Shown here one piece after another: positions 41,632 through 49,508 of a DNA stretch of 64,000 nt. The stretch comes from Leucobacter sp042726155 (GTDB lineage Bacteria > Actinomycetota > Actinomycetes > Actinomycetales > Microbacteriaceae): NCBI RefSeq assembly GCF_042726155.1, contig NZ_JBHXHV010000001.1, positions 1,116,001 to 1,180,000 of the forward strand, given 5' to 3'. How positions within the stretch are numbered: the first letter of the stretch is position 1; every line of letters starts with the position of its first letter. The position numbers were made by a program, and so were the translations under genes. The notes under the pieces are model-generated. The model worked only from the letters and a program-made list of their open reading frames with translations. It did not search any database and was not told the DNA's origin.

Positions 41632-42963
41632 ATGAGTGATCCCGCCGCGGTAAGCGAGCGAAGCGCAGTGCGCCGAGTATTCGAGCGGCTGTGGGTGCAG
41701 GCGCTCGTCTATGCGGTTCTCGCGATCGTGCTCGCGGCGAGCAACCTGACTGCCTTCTGGGAGGTCTACTCGGTACTGCCCCAGCAACCCTCGCCGTGGT
41801 GGTCGCTCGTCACGGCGCTGCCGGCCTCCGCGCTCATCCTGATCAAGCGGCGCTGGCCACTCGTCGGCATGTTCTGCGTGGCCGTGCTGTTCTGCGTCGA
41901 CCTCGTCACTTTCGGTGGCGTCGTGGTGCCCATCGTGCTGCTCGAGTATGTGCACGTCACGGTGGTGCGCGCGACGCCCGCGCAGCGCCGCCGCATCCTC
42001 GTCGCACTCATGGTGACGGTGGCGGTGCTCGCGCTGATTGCGCTGCAGCGGTCAGGCTCAACTCGGGTTGCGATCTTGATGGCACTGCAACTGGGGGCGC
42101 TTTTCGGGTTTACCTACTGGTACGCGCACTCGACGGCGCAGTCGGAAGAACTCGTCGCACTGTATCGCCAACGAGCCGCCGACGCTCATCATCTGCGCGA
42201 GCTTGACCGCGAGGCAGCGTTGCGGGGGGAGCGCGCGCGCATGGCGGGCGAGTTGCACGACGTTGTAGCCGGGCACGTTGCCGCTGTGGCGATCAGAAGC
42301 GAGGCCGCGCTCGCTGCGCCGGTGGCTTCAGGCGACGACCGAGCCGCGCTCGCCGCATCAGTGCGGGCGGATCGCGCGGCACTGCAGGCCGTCCGAGACG
42401 CGAGCCTTGACGCGCACGCGGTGCTTCGCTCGATGATCTCTGTGCTGCGCCGTGGTGCAGCGGACGGGGCAGTGACCGTGAGCTTAGAGCAGATTCCAGA
42501 CCTCGTTGCGGCAGGGCGGGAGTCGGGGCTCGACATTGAGTTGCGCGACGAGATTCCCAACGGTGCACAGGTGAACGAGCTTGCCGGCGGCACCGTTGCG
42601 CGTGTCGTGCAGGAGTCGCTGACGAACTGCCTGAAGCACGCCGCTGGCGCGCGCGTGTCGATCACGCTGCAGCGGGAGTCTACTGGCGCGATCGCCGTTG
42701 AGGTGACTTCGACTGGCGGGCGACCGCTCGCCGGGTTCGCGGGAGCGAGCCCCGGTACGGGGTTGGCGCTGCTCGGCGAGCGCGTGCGGGCGCTGGGCGG
42801 GGAGTTTTTTGCTGGAGAGGGTGGCGGGGGCTCTGCCGACGCGGCTGCCGGTGTTGCTGCCGGTGCCGAACCAGCCGCTGCCGCGCCAGCTGCCGCCAAG
42901 CCAACTGCCGCCTCGCCGACTTGGCAAGTACGGGCGGAGATTCCGCAGGAGGTAGCGACGTGA
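41632..42963 (+). CDS. NarL-type sensor histidine kinase
   Basis: This 443-aa kinase has an N-terminal membrane domain of about five segments. A cytoplasmic HisKA_3 dimerisation/phosphoacceptor domain (ERARMAGELHDVVAGHVAAVAIRSEAAL, with the phospho-His in ELHDVV) and an HATPase domain (N-box VVQESLTNCLKHAAG, G-box GTGLALLGERVRALGG) follow. The C-terminus is a run of Ala/Pro repeats (EPAAAAPAAAKPTAASP). GGAGG is 1 nt from the ATG and a TTTGAT box is 6 nt upstream. It overlaps the response regulator by GTGA. The signal sensed is unknown. Confidence 0.92.
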   Translation: MSDPAAVSERSAVRRVFERLWVQALVYAVLAIVLAASNLTAFWEVYSVLPQQPSPWWSLVTALPASALILIKRRWPLVGMFCVAVLFCVDLVTFGGVVVPIVLLEYVHVTVVRATPAQRRRILVALMVTVAVLALIALQRSGSTRVAILMALQLGALFGFTYWYAHSTAQSEELVALYRQRAADAHHLRELDREAALRGERARMAGELHDVVAGHVAAVAIRSEAALAAPVASGDDRAALAASVRADRAALQAVRDASLDAHAVLRSMISVLRRGAADGAVTVSLEQIPDLVAAGRESGLDIELRDEIPNGAQVNELAGGTVARVVQESLTNCLKHAAGARVSITLQRESTGAIAVEVTSTGGRPLAGFAGASPGTGLALLGERVRALGGEFFAGEGGGGSADAAAGVAAGAEPAAAAPAAAKPTAASPTWQVRAEIPQEVAT

Positions 42964-43703
42964 GCGCACCACGCGTACTGATTGCAGACGACCACGGCAT
43001 GATTCGTGAGGGGTTGCGGATCATGCTCGAGCGGGCCGGCATCGACGTGGTCGGGGAGGCCGCCGATGGGCTCGCAGCCGTGCAGAACGCGGCGGCACTC
43101 ACACCCGATGTCGTACTCATGGATCTCCGCATGCCGCGTCTCGACGGAATCGGGGCGACCCGTGAAATCGTTGCCGCTGGTACGGGCGCCGTCTTGGTGC
43201 TCACGAGTTTCGACGAAGACGAACTCGTGCTCGGGGCGATTCGCGCGGGAGCGGCGGGGTTCCTGCTGAAAACAACCGAGGCCGGGCCGCTGGTCGATGC
43301 GGTGCGGCGGGTTGCGGCGGGTGAGGGCGTGCTTGATCCGAGAGTGACGCGCAGGGCGCTCGCGGCGGTGGCGGCGGCCGAGCCGGGAGAAAGCGCTGGT
43401 GGCCGAACGAATGGCCGATCTACTGGCCCAGTGGAGGCGCGACCCGTCGGCGCCGAAACACTCACGGCTCGTGAGCTGGACGTGCTGCGCACGCTGCAGC
43501 TCGGGCGCTCGAACGCGGAGATCGCCCGCGCGCTCAACATTTCGGTGCCAACCGTAAAGACGCACGTCTCGAGCATCCTGGTGAAGCTCGGGGCGGAAAG
43601 CCGCGCGCAAGTCCTGGCCCTCACCCGCGACTGGCCCCCGCCCGCTGCCCCGCCCCCGTCCGCTGCCCCGTCCCCGCCCCTCCCGTCCTCCCCTCGCGGG
43701 TGA
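42960..43703 (+). CDS. LuxR/NarL-type response regulator
   Basis: This partner of the kinase is 247 aa. The receiver domain (about 4-120) has acidic pocket IADDHG, phospho-Asp in VVLMDLRMPRLDG and Lys in GFLLKTTEAG. The C-terminal HTH (about 165-225) reads LTARELDVLRTLQLGRSNAEIARALNISVPTVKTHVSSILVKLG. A Pro/Ser-rich tail of about 20 residues from C-rich DNA ends inside the left arm of the palindrome at 43698. The GTG start overlaps the kinase stop. Possible targets are the divergent membrane-protein gene or the ABC operon downstream (inference). Confidence 0.93.
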   Translation: MSAPRVLIADDHGMIREGLRIMLERAGIDVVGEAADGLAAVQNAAALTPDVVLMDLRMPRLDGIGATREIVAAGTGAVLVLTSFDEDELVLGAIRAGAAGFLLKTTEAGPLVDAVRRVAAGEGVLDPRVTRRALAAVAAAEPGESAGGRTNGRSTGPVEARPVGAETLTARELDVLRTLQLGRSNAEIARALNISVPTVKTHVSSILVKLGAESRAQVLALTRDWPPPAAPPPSAAPSPPLPSSPRG

Positions 43704-43751
43704 GTAATTTCTGACGCTTCGCGAGGCGAAAGCGTCAGAAATTACTCACCC
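43698..43751. repeat. 22-bp perfect palindrome with 10-nt loop
   Basis: Arms 43698-43719 and 43730-43751 are exact complements (GGGTGAGTAATTTCTGACGC then TT). The response-regulator stop codon lies inside the left arm. The stem centre is AT-rich, unlike the local GC content, and no T-run follows. It may act as a terminator or be a repeated intergenic element. Confidence 0.85.
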
Positions 43752-43753
43752 AA

Positions 43754-43809
43754 GGGGGCAGGGGATAGGGGAGGAGGGGAGAGAGGGAGAGGGTGCGGGG
43801 GTGCGGGGG
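43754..43809 (+). other. G-run tract with G-quadruplex potential
   Basis: At least eight runs of three to five G are separated by short purine-rich spacers, directly after the palindrome and just before the TAAACT box at 43818. The opposite flank of the palindrome (about 43634-43697) is C-run-rich on the same strand. Both could form quadruplexes on opposite strands. Confidence 0.65.
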
Positions 43810-43817
43810 TCGTCGCG

Positions 43818-43823
43818 TAAACT
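43818..43823 (+). promoter_or_regulatory. candidate -10 box of the SsuABC-type operon
   Basis: TAAACT is followed by about 57 nt of leader before GTG 43887, with GAAAGGA as ribosome binding site. Confidence 0.45.
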
Positions 43824-43886
43824 GGGGTGGTTGCGCGCGGAGTCGCGCCAGCACGCGCGAAGCCGCGCCACCTCGAAAGGATCGCC

Positions 43887-44891
43887 GTGACCCGCCTTAC
43901 ACGCACGCTCACTCTGACCGCAGCAGCGACCGCCGCGCTCGCGCTCGCACTGACCGGTTGTTCGTCACAATCAAGCGGTTCCGGCGGCGACGCCGGTGCT
44001 TCGGGCGACGCCCTGCGAATGGGCACGCAACCGTGGCTCGGGTACGGCCAGTGGTACGTCGCAGAAGACCAGGGATTCTTCAAGGATCGCGGTGTCAACG
44101 TGCAGCTGTCGAGCTTCAACGCCGACTCAGATGTCAACGCCGCGCTCGCCGCAAACCGACTCGACATGGCGAACGTCGGCGCGCAGGCCGCACTGCAGTT
44201 CATCGACGAGGGGGTCGACGTCTCAATCGTGCTGATGCTTGACTCGTCGACGGCTGCGGACGCGATCCTGAGCACCTCGGACGTCAAGAGTGCAGCCGAC
44301 CTCAAGGGCAAGTCGGTCGCGTTCGAAAAGGGTGCGACGAGTGAAATTTTGCTTGCCGAGGCGCTCGACGAGGCTGGGCTCTCGTTCGACGACATTGACG
44401 TGGTCGAGTCGTCCGCCGACAAAGTCACCCCCATGCTGCTCGCGGGCCGCGTCGACGCGGGGGTTACCTATGAGCCGTACATTAGCGAAGCGCTCGGATC
44501 TGACGCAGACGTCAATGCGGTCACGACCGCCGGCGAGTTCCCCGGCCTCATTACCGACGTGCTCGTCGTGCGCAACGACGTGCTCGACGAACGCCCCGAC
44601 GAGGTGCGAAAGGTGCTCGCCGCCTGGGATGACTCGGTCGCCTACTACGAGAGCGATCCTGATTCCGCACGCGGCATCATCGCGGCCGGTGTCGGATCGG
44701 ACGCCGCAGATCTCGACACAGCGTTCGATGGCGTGCACTACTACTCGCTCGCCGAGAACAGTGAGCAGCTCACGGGCGAGTACGCAACGAAAACGCTGCC
44801 CGCGCTGGTGTCGGTGGCGCAGCGCATCGGCCTTATCTCGGGCGACGTGGACGCACAGACCGCGATCCGCGCAGAGTTCCTCACTGAATAG
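43887..44891 (+). CDS. SsuA/NitT/TauT-type ABC transporter substrate-binding lipoprotein
   Basis: This exported lipoprotein of 334 aa has a signal peptide with lipobox LALTGC. The mature part has MGTQPWLGYGQWYVAEDQGFFKDRGVNVQLSSFNADSDVNAALAANRLDMANVGAQAALQFIDEG spread over the first third, the pattern of sulfonate/taurine/nitrate/thiamine-precursor binding proteins. It is followed by a permease and an ATPase of the same family. The ligand cannot be assigned; aliphatic sulfonates or a pyrimidine precursor are candidates. The start at 43887 was chosen for its ribosome binding site and signal peptide. Confidence 0.88.
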   Translation: MTRLTRTLTLTAAATAALALALTGCSSQSSGSGGDAGASGDALRMGTQPWLGYGQWYVAEDQGFFKDRGVNVQLSSFNADSDVNAALAANRLDMANVGAQAALQFIDEGVDVSIVLMLDSSTAADAILSTSDVKSAADLKGKSVAFEKGATSEILLAEALDEAGLSFDDIDVVESSADKVTPMLLAGRVDAGVTYEPYISEALGSDADVNAVTTAGEFPGLITDVLVVRNDVLDERPDEVRKVLAAWDDSVAYYESDPDSARGIIAAGVGSDAADLDTAFDGVHYYSLAENSEQLTGEYATKTLPALVSVAQRIGLISGDVDAQTAIRAEFLTE

Positions 44892-44896
44892 CCAGC

Positions 44897-45718
44897 ATGT
44901 CTGACGTCACATCCTCAGCACCAGTGCGCCGCAGGCGCGCGCGGATCGGGCGACCGATTGGCCGCCCCGCCTACCTCGTCACCGCGATCACGACGTTTGT
45001 TGTGCTGATCGCCGTGTGGTGGGCCGTGGGCGCGACGGGTCTCGCTGACCCCATGTTCCTGCCGGGGCCGGGAGCGGTACTCGGCGCGCTGAGTGACCAG
45101 ATTGCGAACGGCGAGCTGTGGGCTGACATCGGGGTGAGCGCCTTCCGCATCTTGATGGGGTTCGCGATCGCGACCGTGATGGCAATCCCGATCGGCACCC
45201 TCATGGGCGTGAACTCCCGCGTGGAGGCGGCACTTGAACCGCTGATGGACTTCATTCGGTATATGCCGGTCGTGGCATTCGTGCCGCTCACCATCGTGTG
45301 GGTGGGCATCGACGAGAACCAGAAGTTCTTGATCATCTGGATGGGCACGTTCTTCCAGCAGGTACTGATGGTCGCAGACGCAGTGCGTCGCACGCCCCGC
45401 ACGCTTGTGAGTCTCGGCGAGACGCTCGGACTGACGTGGTCGCAGCAGCTCGTCAGGATCGTCGTCCCGTCAGCGATGCCCCGCATCTGGGATGCGCTGC
45501 GCATCACGCTCGGGTGGGCATGGACCTGGCTCGTTGTCGCCGAGTTGGTCGCCGCCTCGAGCGGCATGGGGTATCGCATCACGGTCGCGCAGCGCTTCTT
45601 CGAGACGGACCTCATCATCGGCTACGTACTGGTGCTGGGTGTGCTCGGCCTGATTCTCGACCAGGCCATGCGCGCCGCCGGTCGTCGCATGTTCGCCTAC
45701 CAGGAGGGCCGCTCATGA
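44897..45718 (+). CDS. SsuC-type ABC transporter permease
   Basis: This 273-aa inner-membrane permease has about six helices. The N-terminus is basic (RRRRARIGRPIGRP), with WWAVGATGLADPMFLPGPGAVLGAL, and an EAA-type loop LVSLGETLGLTWSQQLVRIVVPSAMPRIWDALRITLGWAWTWLVVAELVAA split across the C-terminal half. It starts 5 nt after the binding-protein gene and overlaps the ATPase gene by ATGA. Confidence 0.92.
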   Translation: MSDVTSSAPVRRRRARIGRPIGRPAYLVTAITTFVVLIAVWWAVGATGLADPMFLPGPGAVLGALSDQIANGELWADIGVSAFRILMGFAIATVMAIPIGTLMGVNSRVEAALEPLMDFIRYMPVVAFVPLTIVWVGIDENQKFLIIWMGTFFQQVLMVADAVRRTPRTLVSLGETLGLTWSQQLVRIVVPSAMPRIWDALRITLGWAWTWLVVAELVAASSGMGYRITVAQRFFETDLIIGYVLVLGVLGLILDQAMRAAGRRMFAYQEGRS

Positions 45719-46503
45719 GCGCGCAAGACGCACCCGCTCCCGCTTCAGAGCTTGCACCCAAGCTTCGCGCGACCGGTATTTCCAAGCGCTTCGGCGAGGT
45801 CATTGCGCTTGAGGGCGTGAACCTCGAGGTCGGCGTGAACGAGTTCGTGTCAATTGTCGGGGCGTCGGGGTGCGGTAAGTCGACGCTCCTGTCTCTGATT
45901 GCAGGCCTCGACGAGCCCACCGTTGGCAGTCTCGAGGTCGACGGTGCTCCGATCACGGGGCCGGGTCGGGATCGCGGCGTGGTGTTTCAGCAGGCAACTC
46001 TGATGCCGTGGCTCACTGTGCAGCAGAACGTTGAGTTCGCGCTGCGAGGCGAGGCGGGGCTGTCGCGAGCCGCGCGAGCGGCTCGCGCGAGCGAGTTTCT
46101 GGGTCTCGTCGGACTCGAAGGGTTCGAGCGTGCGCGCCCCGCGCAGCTCTCGGGCGGCATGCAGCAGCGCGTCGCGTTGGCCCGTTCGCTGAGCTACGGC
46201 CCCGATATCCTGCTGATGGACGAACCGTTCGGCGCCCTCGATGCGCTCACCCGGCGCACCATGCAAGAGCTCCTGCTCGAAATCTGGGAACGACATCGTT
46301 TGACGGCGCTGCTCGTGACGCACGACATTGGCGAGGCTGTTGTCACGAGCGATCGCGTGGTCGTGATGAGCCCGCGCCCGGGGCGAGTGCAGCAGATCGT
46401 CGACGTGCCGATCCCGCGACCCCGCACGCTGGCATCCGAGCGCACCGTTGAGTTCCAAGACCTACAAGACGAGATCCTCGGTCTCATTCACGGCGCTGAA
46501 TAA
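45715..46503 (+). CDS. SsuB-type ABC transporter ATP-binding protein
   Basis: This ATPase of the importer is 262 aa from ATG 45715. It has Walker A GASGCGKSTLL, Q-loop FQQATLMPW, signature LSGGMQQRVALARSL, Walker B LLMDEPFGALDALTR and H-loop LVTHDIGEAV, the classic set for nitrate/sulfonate/taurine-type importers. The frame is open upstream within the permease gene, but the overlap start is the sensible one. Confidence 0.95.
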   Translation: MSAQDAPAPASELAPKLRATGISKRFGEVIALEGVNLEVGVNEFVSIVGASGCGKSTLLSLIAGLDEPTVGSLEVDGAPITGPGRDRGVVFQQATLMPWLTVQQNVEFALRGEAGLSRAARAARASEFLGLVGLEGFERARPAQLSGGMQQRVALARSLSYGPDILLMDEPFGALDALTRRTMQELLLEIWERHRLTALLVTHDIGEAVVTSDRVVVMSPRPGRVQQIVDVPIPRPRTLASERTVEFQDLQDEILGLIHGAE

Positions 46504-46552
46504 CTCTGGGTAGCGCTGCATCGCGCCGATTCGGCCCGTTCGCGCCGCAAAG

Positions 46553-47542
46553 TTACTTCGCGTACGCGTCGCGGAGCGCGGGGTCGAGCTCGGGGTATTC
46601 GTACGTGAATCCAGCCTGTTCGAGGCGCTCGGGCAGCACCCACCGACTCTTGAGCACCAGCTCTGTTTCCGTGCGGATCGCCACAGCTCCGATCTCTTGC
46701 ACCCACCTGGGCAGCGGCGGCCCGAACGGAGTGCCGAGCACGCGCCGAAGCGTTCGCATGAACCCGCGAGTGTTGGTGGGGTTCGGCGAGCTGAGGTTCA
46801 CGGCGCCGTCGAGCTCCGGGTGCTCTTCAATAAAGTCGATGGCGCGGGCCGCGTCTTCGATGTGGATCCAGCTGAACCGCTGTGTACCGCGCCGCGCGGC
46901 GAACCGGTGTCCCGTGCCCGCGCGCACGCGCGCTCGACTGACCGGCCAACGGCCGTCGTACTGCGCCCCGCCGAGGCCAAGTTTGGCGAGCATCCGCAGT
47001 GTCGCGAGCACGCCGCCGTCACCGAGCACGATTGCCGTTCGCATTGCCACGCGTCGGGTGTTGGGTAGCTCGTCACGAAACAGCGCCTCCTCCCAGGCGC
47101 GGGCCACGTCGACAGAGAATCCGGTGCCGATATCGCCTTCGGATTCGGTCATCGGGCGGTCTTCGGCGTGGCGATAGATCGTTGCCGTCGAAGCGTTGGC
47201 CCAGAGTGGCGGGGGAGCGTCAGCCGCCGCGATCGCACGCGAAAGGAGTTCGGTTGTGCTCGTCCGTGAACTCATGATCTCGGCGCGATTCGCGGGAGTG
47301 TATCGGCAGTTCACACTCTTGCCTGAAAGCCCAATGACGAGCGCTGCACCGTCGATGGCAGCGTGCAGCGCCGCGGCGTCGCCCCACCCCACGTCTGCGC
47401 CTGACCTGCCCACCGTGGTGACCTCGCGCCCGGCCTCGCGGTACCGCCGAACGAGATAGCGGCCCATGAATCCGCCAGCGCCGGCGACGACCACCCGCCC
47501 GGTCGATGCTGCGCTCGCGTGGGGTTCCGCTGGTGAGGTCAT
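46553..47542 (-). CDS. TIGR01777-type NAD-dependent epimerase/dehydratase
   Basis: This 329-aa extended short-chain dehydrogenase has the nucleotide-binding GRVVVAGAGGFMGRYLVRRY, then LVIGLSGKSVNCRYTPANRAEIMSSR, a WANASTATIYRHA stretch where the catalytic Tyr would lie, and FSWIHIEDAARAIDFI. The C-terminal domain (LSSPNPTNTRGFMRTLRRVLG and LLKSRWVLPERLEQAGF-like ELVLKSRWVLP) is typical of TIGR01777. The biological reaction is unknown. GGAAAGG precedes the ATG. It converges with the ABC operon and is divergent from the DUF6350 gene. Confidence 0.88.
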   Translation of the reverse strand: MTSPAEPHASAASTGRVVVAGAGGFMGRYLVRRYREAGREVTTVGRSGADVGWGDAAALHAAIDGAALVIGLSGKSVNCRYTPANRAEIMSSRTSTTELLSRAIAAADAPPPLWANASTATIYRHAEDRPMTESEGDIGTGFSVDVARAWEEALFRDELPNTRRVAMRTAIVLGDGGVLATLRMLAKLGLGGAQYDGRWPVSRARVRAGTGHRFAARRGTQRFSWIHIEDAARAIDFIEEHPELDGAVNLSSPNPTNTRGFMRTLRRVLGTPFGPPLPRWVQEIGAVAIRTETELVLKSRWVLPERLEQAGFTYEYPELDPALRDAYAK

Positions 47543-47628
47543 CGACGCCCGCCCTTTCCATACCGTGTGGCCACAACACCCTTCACCCTACGGCAGCGTG
47601 GCCAGGGGTTTCGGGGGCGTCGGCCGAG

Positions 47629-47634
47629 TAAGAT
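47629..47634 (+). promoter_or_regulatory. -10 box of the DUF6350 gene, leaderless arrangement
   Basis: TAAGAT ends 7 nt before ATG 47642, supporting that start over an in-frame ATG at 47567. Confidence 0.55.
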
Positions 47635-47641
47635 TTTGGCA

Positions 47642-49399
47642 ATGAGATCCTTGGTGACCGCGATTATCGCCGCAATCGAGGCGGTCGCTGTGGCGCTCGC
47701 TGGCCTTGCCATCGTCGCCATCCCCGCGACTCTGGTGTGGGTCATTACTTGCGGGCTCGCGGCCGAGCCCGCATCGGTTGCGGCTGACATCACGGGTGTC
47801 TGGCTGCTCGCGCACTTCAGCCCGCTGCATTTCTCGGTGTCGGCAGAGGCAGCGCTCGGCTTGGGGCTTGCTCCACAGGCGCTCAGCTTCACGCTGTCAC
47901 TCGCGCCGCTCGGCATCACCCTGTTCTCGGTGTTGCTCGCACTGCGTGCCGGGTGGCGGTTTGCCGGCAGGGGCGGAGTCGGTGCGATGGGCGTAATCGG
48001 CGGTGCTATTGGCTTTGGCGGCGTAGCCCTTGCCGCGGCGGCGCTCACCGGCCCGCTCCTCGCGTGGCCGGTGTCGCGCGCGGCGCTCGTCGCTGCCGCG
48101 GTGTACGGTGCCGCGTCGGCGCTGGCATTCTTGGTGCGAGCTGGCCGCGATGCGCATCCGTGGTGGCAACTGAGCGTGCGGCGCGTGCTGCAGGGGTTCG
48201 AGTATGTCGGGGTGGGGTCGGCATCAGCGCTGCCCACGCGTGCCGCCGAAACGCTGCGTCTCGCCGCCGCCGCGCTTGCCCTGATGTTCGGCCTCGCCGC
48301 ACTCGGCTTCACCGTCGCTGTGGCAACCGGTTACGCCGACGTGACCGCGCTTACCCAGGGCTTACAACTCGACCCCATCGGATCACTCACCCTGTTTCTC
48401 GTGCAGCTGGCGTTCGTGCCGGTCGCCGTTGTCTGGAGTCTGGCGTGGTTTGCCGGCACCGGCTTCGCGATTGGCTCTGGAAGCTCGGTGACGCCCTTCG
48501 AGACGCTGCTCGGCCCCGTGCCCGCGCTGCCGATGTTCGGGCTGATCCCGGACGGCTGGGCTGATCGCGGCGCACTCGCGCCCGCGATCCTCGTATTTGC
48601 AGCACTCGTGCTGGGCGTCTTCTTTGCGCGACGGCCAGCGTTCCGACGCATGTCGTGGGGTGCCGCGCTCGTGATTCCTCTGCTCGCTGCGGCGCTCACG
48701 GGGCTCGCAGTGGCGGGCCTGAGCAGGCTCGCGGCGGGATCGATGGGTCCGGATCGCCTCGCGGAGAACGGCCCTGACGCCTGGCTCACCGGTGGCGTGC
48801 TCGCGCTTGAAGTCGGCGGCGGCCTACTCGTCGGCGTCATCGCCGGTCGCTTTGACGCGGCCAAGGTGCGAGCCTCGCTGCCCGAAGCTGTGCCGGGGCT
48901 CGACGCCGTGCGGCGGCTGCGCGACGGCGTCGCTGCGGCAGCGACGTCGAACGCTGCGGCCACGCCCGGTGCGCCCGCCTCAGCGAACGATCGCGTAACC
49001 GTCGCGGATGACGACGACGAGGCCCGCTCCCGCGTCGCCGCCGATTCCGAGGTCACCGCAGACTTTACGACGGCGGTCGACGAGGCGCTGGAACTGGCGG
49101 AACGTCCCGCGACCGAGGACGCGATCGCCGCCGAAGAGACTGAAATGGTCGCTATGGTCGACGAAAACGACCATTTGAGTGATCTCGACGAAAGTGATGC
49201 GGTCGAGGAGGGTGACGCGGCCGAGGAGGGTGATGCGGTCGAGGAGAAGGATGCGGTCGCGATCGAGGAGGGGAGCGACGAAGCTACGCTGCTGCGGGCG
49301 TACGCGTGGGATGCCGAAGTGGCTAGTGATCCGGAGCCTGAGCGGGAGCCAGATGCTGGCCGCCGAAGCGGTTGGCGCTGGCCGGGGCGCGGGCGCTAG
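47642..49399 (+). CDS. DUF6350 multi-pass membrane protein with acidic C-terminal tail
   Basis: The product is 585 aa. The first 420 residues hold about ten hydrophobic segments (ALAGLAIVAIPATLVWVITCGLA, LGITLFSVLLALRAGWRFAGRGG, and so on), a pattern seen in actinobacterial DUF6350 proteins encoded beside purN. The last 140 residues are cytoplasmic, Glu/Asp-rich and probably disordered, with 6-residue repeats of the DAVEEG type, ending in a basic WRWPGRGR. Its role is unknown. The stop codon overlaps the -10 box of the thiamine riboswitch operon. Confidence 0.8.
   Translation: MRSLVTAIIAAIEAVAVALAGLAIVAIPATLVWVITCGLAAEPASVAADITGVWLLAHFSPLHFSVSAEAALGLGLAPQALSFTLSLAPLGITLFSVLLALRAGWRFAGRGGVGAMGVIGGAIGFGGVALAAAALTGPLLAWPVSRAALVAAAVYGAASALAFLVRAGRDAHPWWQLSVRRVLQGFEYVGVGSASALPTRAAETLRLAAAALALMFGLAALGFTVAVATGYADVTALTQGLQLDPIGSLTLFLVQLAFVPVAVVWSLAWFAGTGFAIGSGSSVTPFETLLGPVPALPMFGLIPDGWADRGALAPAILVFAALVLGVFFARRPAFRRMSWGAALVIPLLAAALTGLAVAGLSRLAAGSMGPDRLAENGPDAWLTGGVLALEVGGGLLVGVIAGRFDAAKVRASLPEAVPGLDAVRRLRDGVAAAATSNAAATPGAPASANDRVTVADDDDEARSRVAADSEVTADFTTAVDEALELAERPATEDAIAAEETEMVAMVDENDHLSDLDESDAVEEGDAAEEGDAVEEKDAVAIEEGSDEATLLRAYAWDAEVASDPEPEREPDAGRRSGWRWPGRGR
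49196..49258 (+). repeat. 18-bp tandem repeat, 3.5 copies, in the DUF6350 tail
   Basis: Units 49196-49213, 49214-49231 and 49232-49249 plus a half unit encode DAVEEG/DAAEEG/DAVEEK/DAV. The units differ by one to three bases, so copy number could vary by slippage. Confidence 0.85.
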
Positions 49400-49402
49400 G
49401 GT
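49397..49402 (+). promoter_or_regulatory. candidate -10 box of the thiamine operon
   Basis: TAGGGT overlaps the DUF6350 stop codon, and its start point would fall immediately before the riboswitch. Confidence 0.4.
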
Positions 49403-49411
49403 AAGAGGGCA

Positions 49412-49502
49412 ATCCACGGGAGTCCCGACGCGCGGGGCTGAGAGGGAGCACGCGAGCTCCGACCGTTCAACCTGATCTGGTTCATGCCAGCGGAGGAAGG
49501 AC
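49412..49502 (+). promoter_or_regulatory. TPP riboswitch (THI element)
   Basis: The conserved core is present in order: CTGAGAG at 49438-49444, a stem pairing GGAGC with GCTCC, GACC, CCTGATCTGG at 49471-49480, and ATGCCAGCG then GGAGGAAGG. The last block is also the ribosome binding site of the next gene, so TPP binding should hide it and block translation. Confidence 0.95.
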
Positions 49503-49508
49503 GCCTCA

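Noticed and set aside
42189..43610. 473-codon open frame antisense to the kinase and response regulator
   Set aside because: The sense-strand pair has all two-component motifs and a GTGA overlap; the antisense product is Ala/Arg/Ser low complexity.
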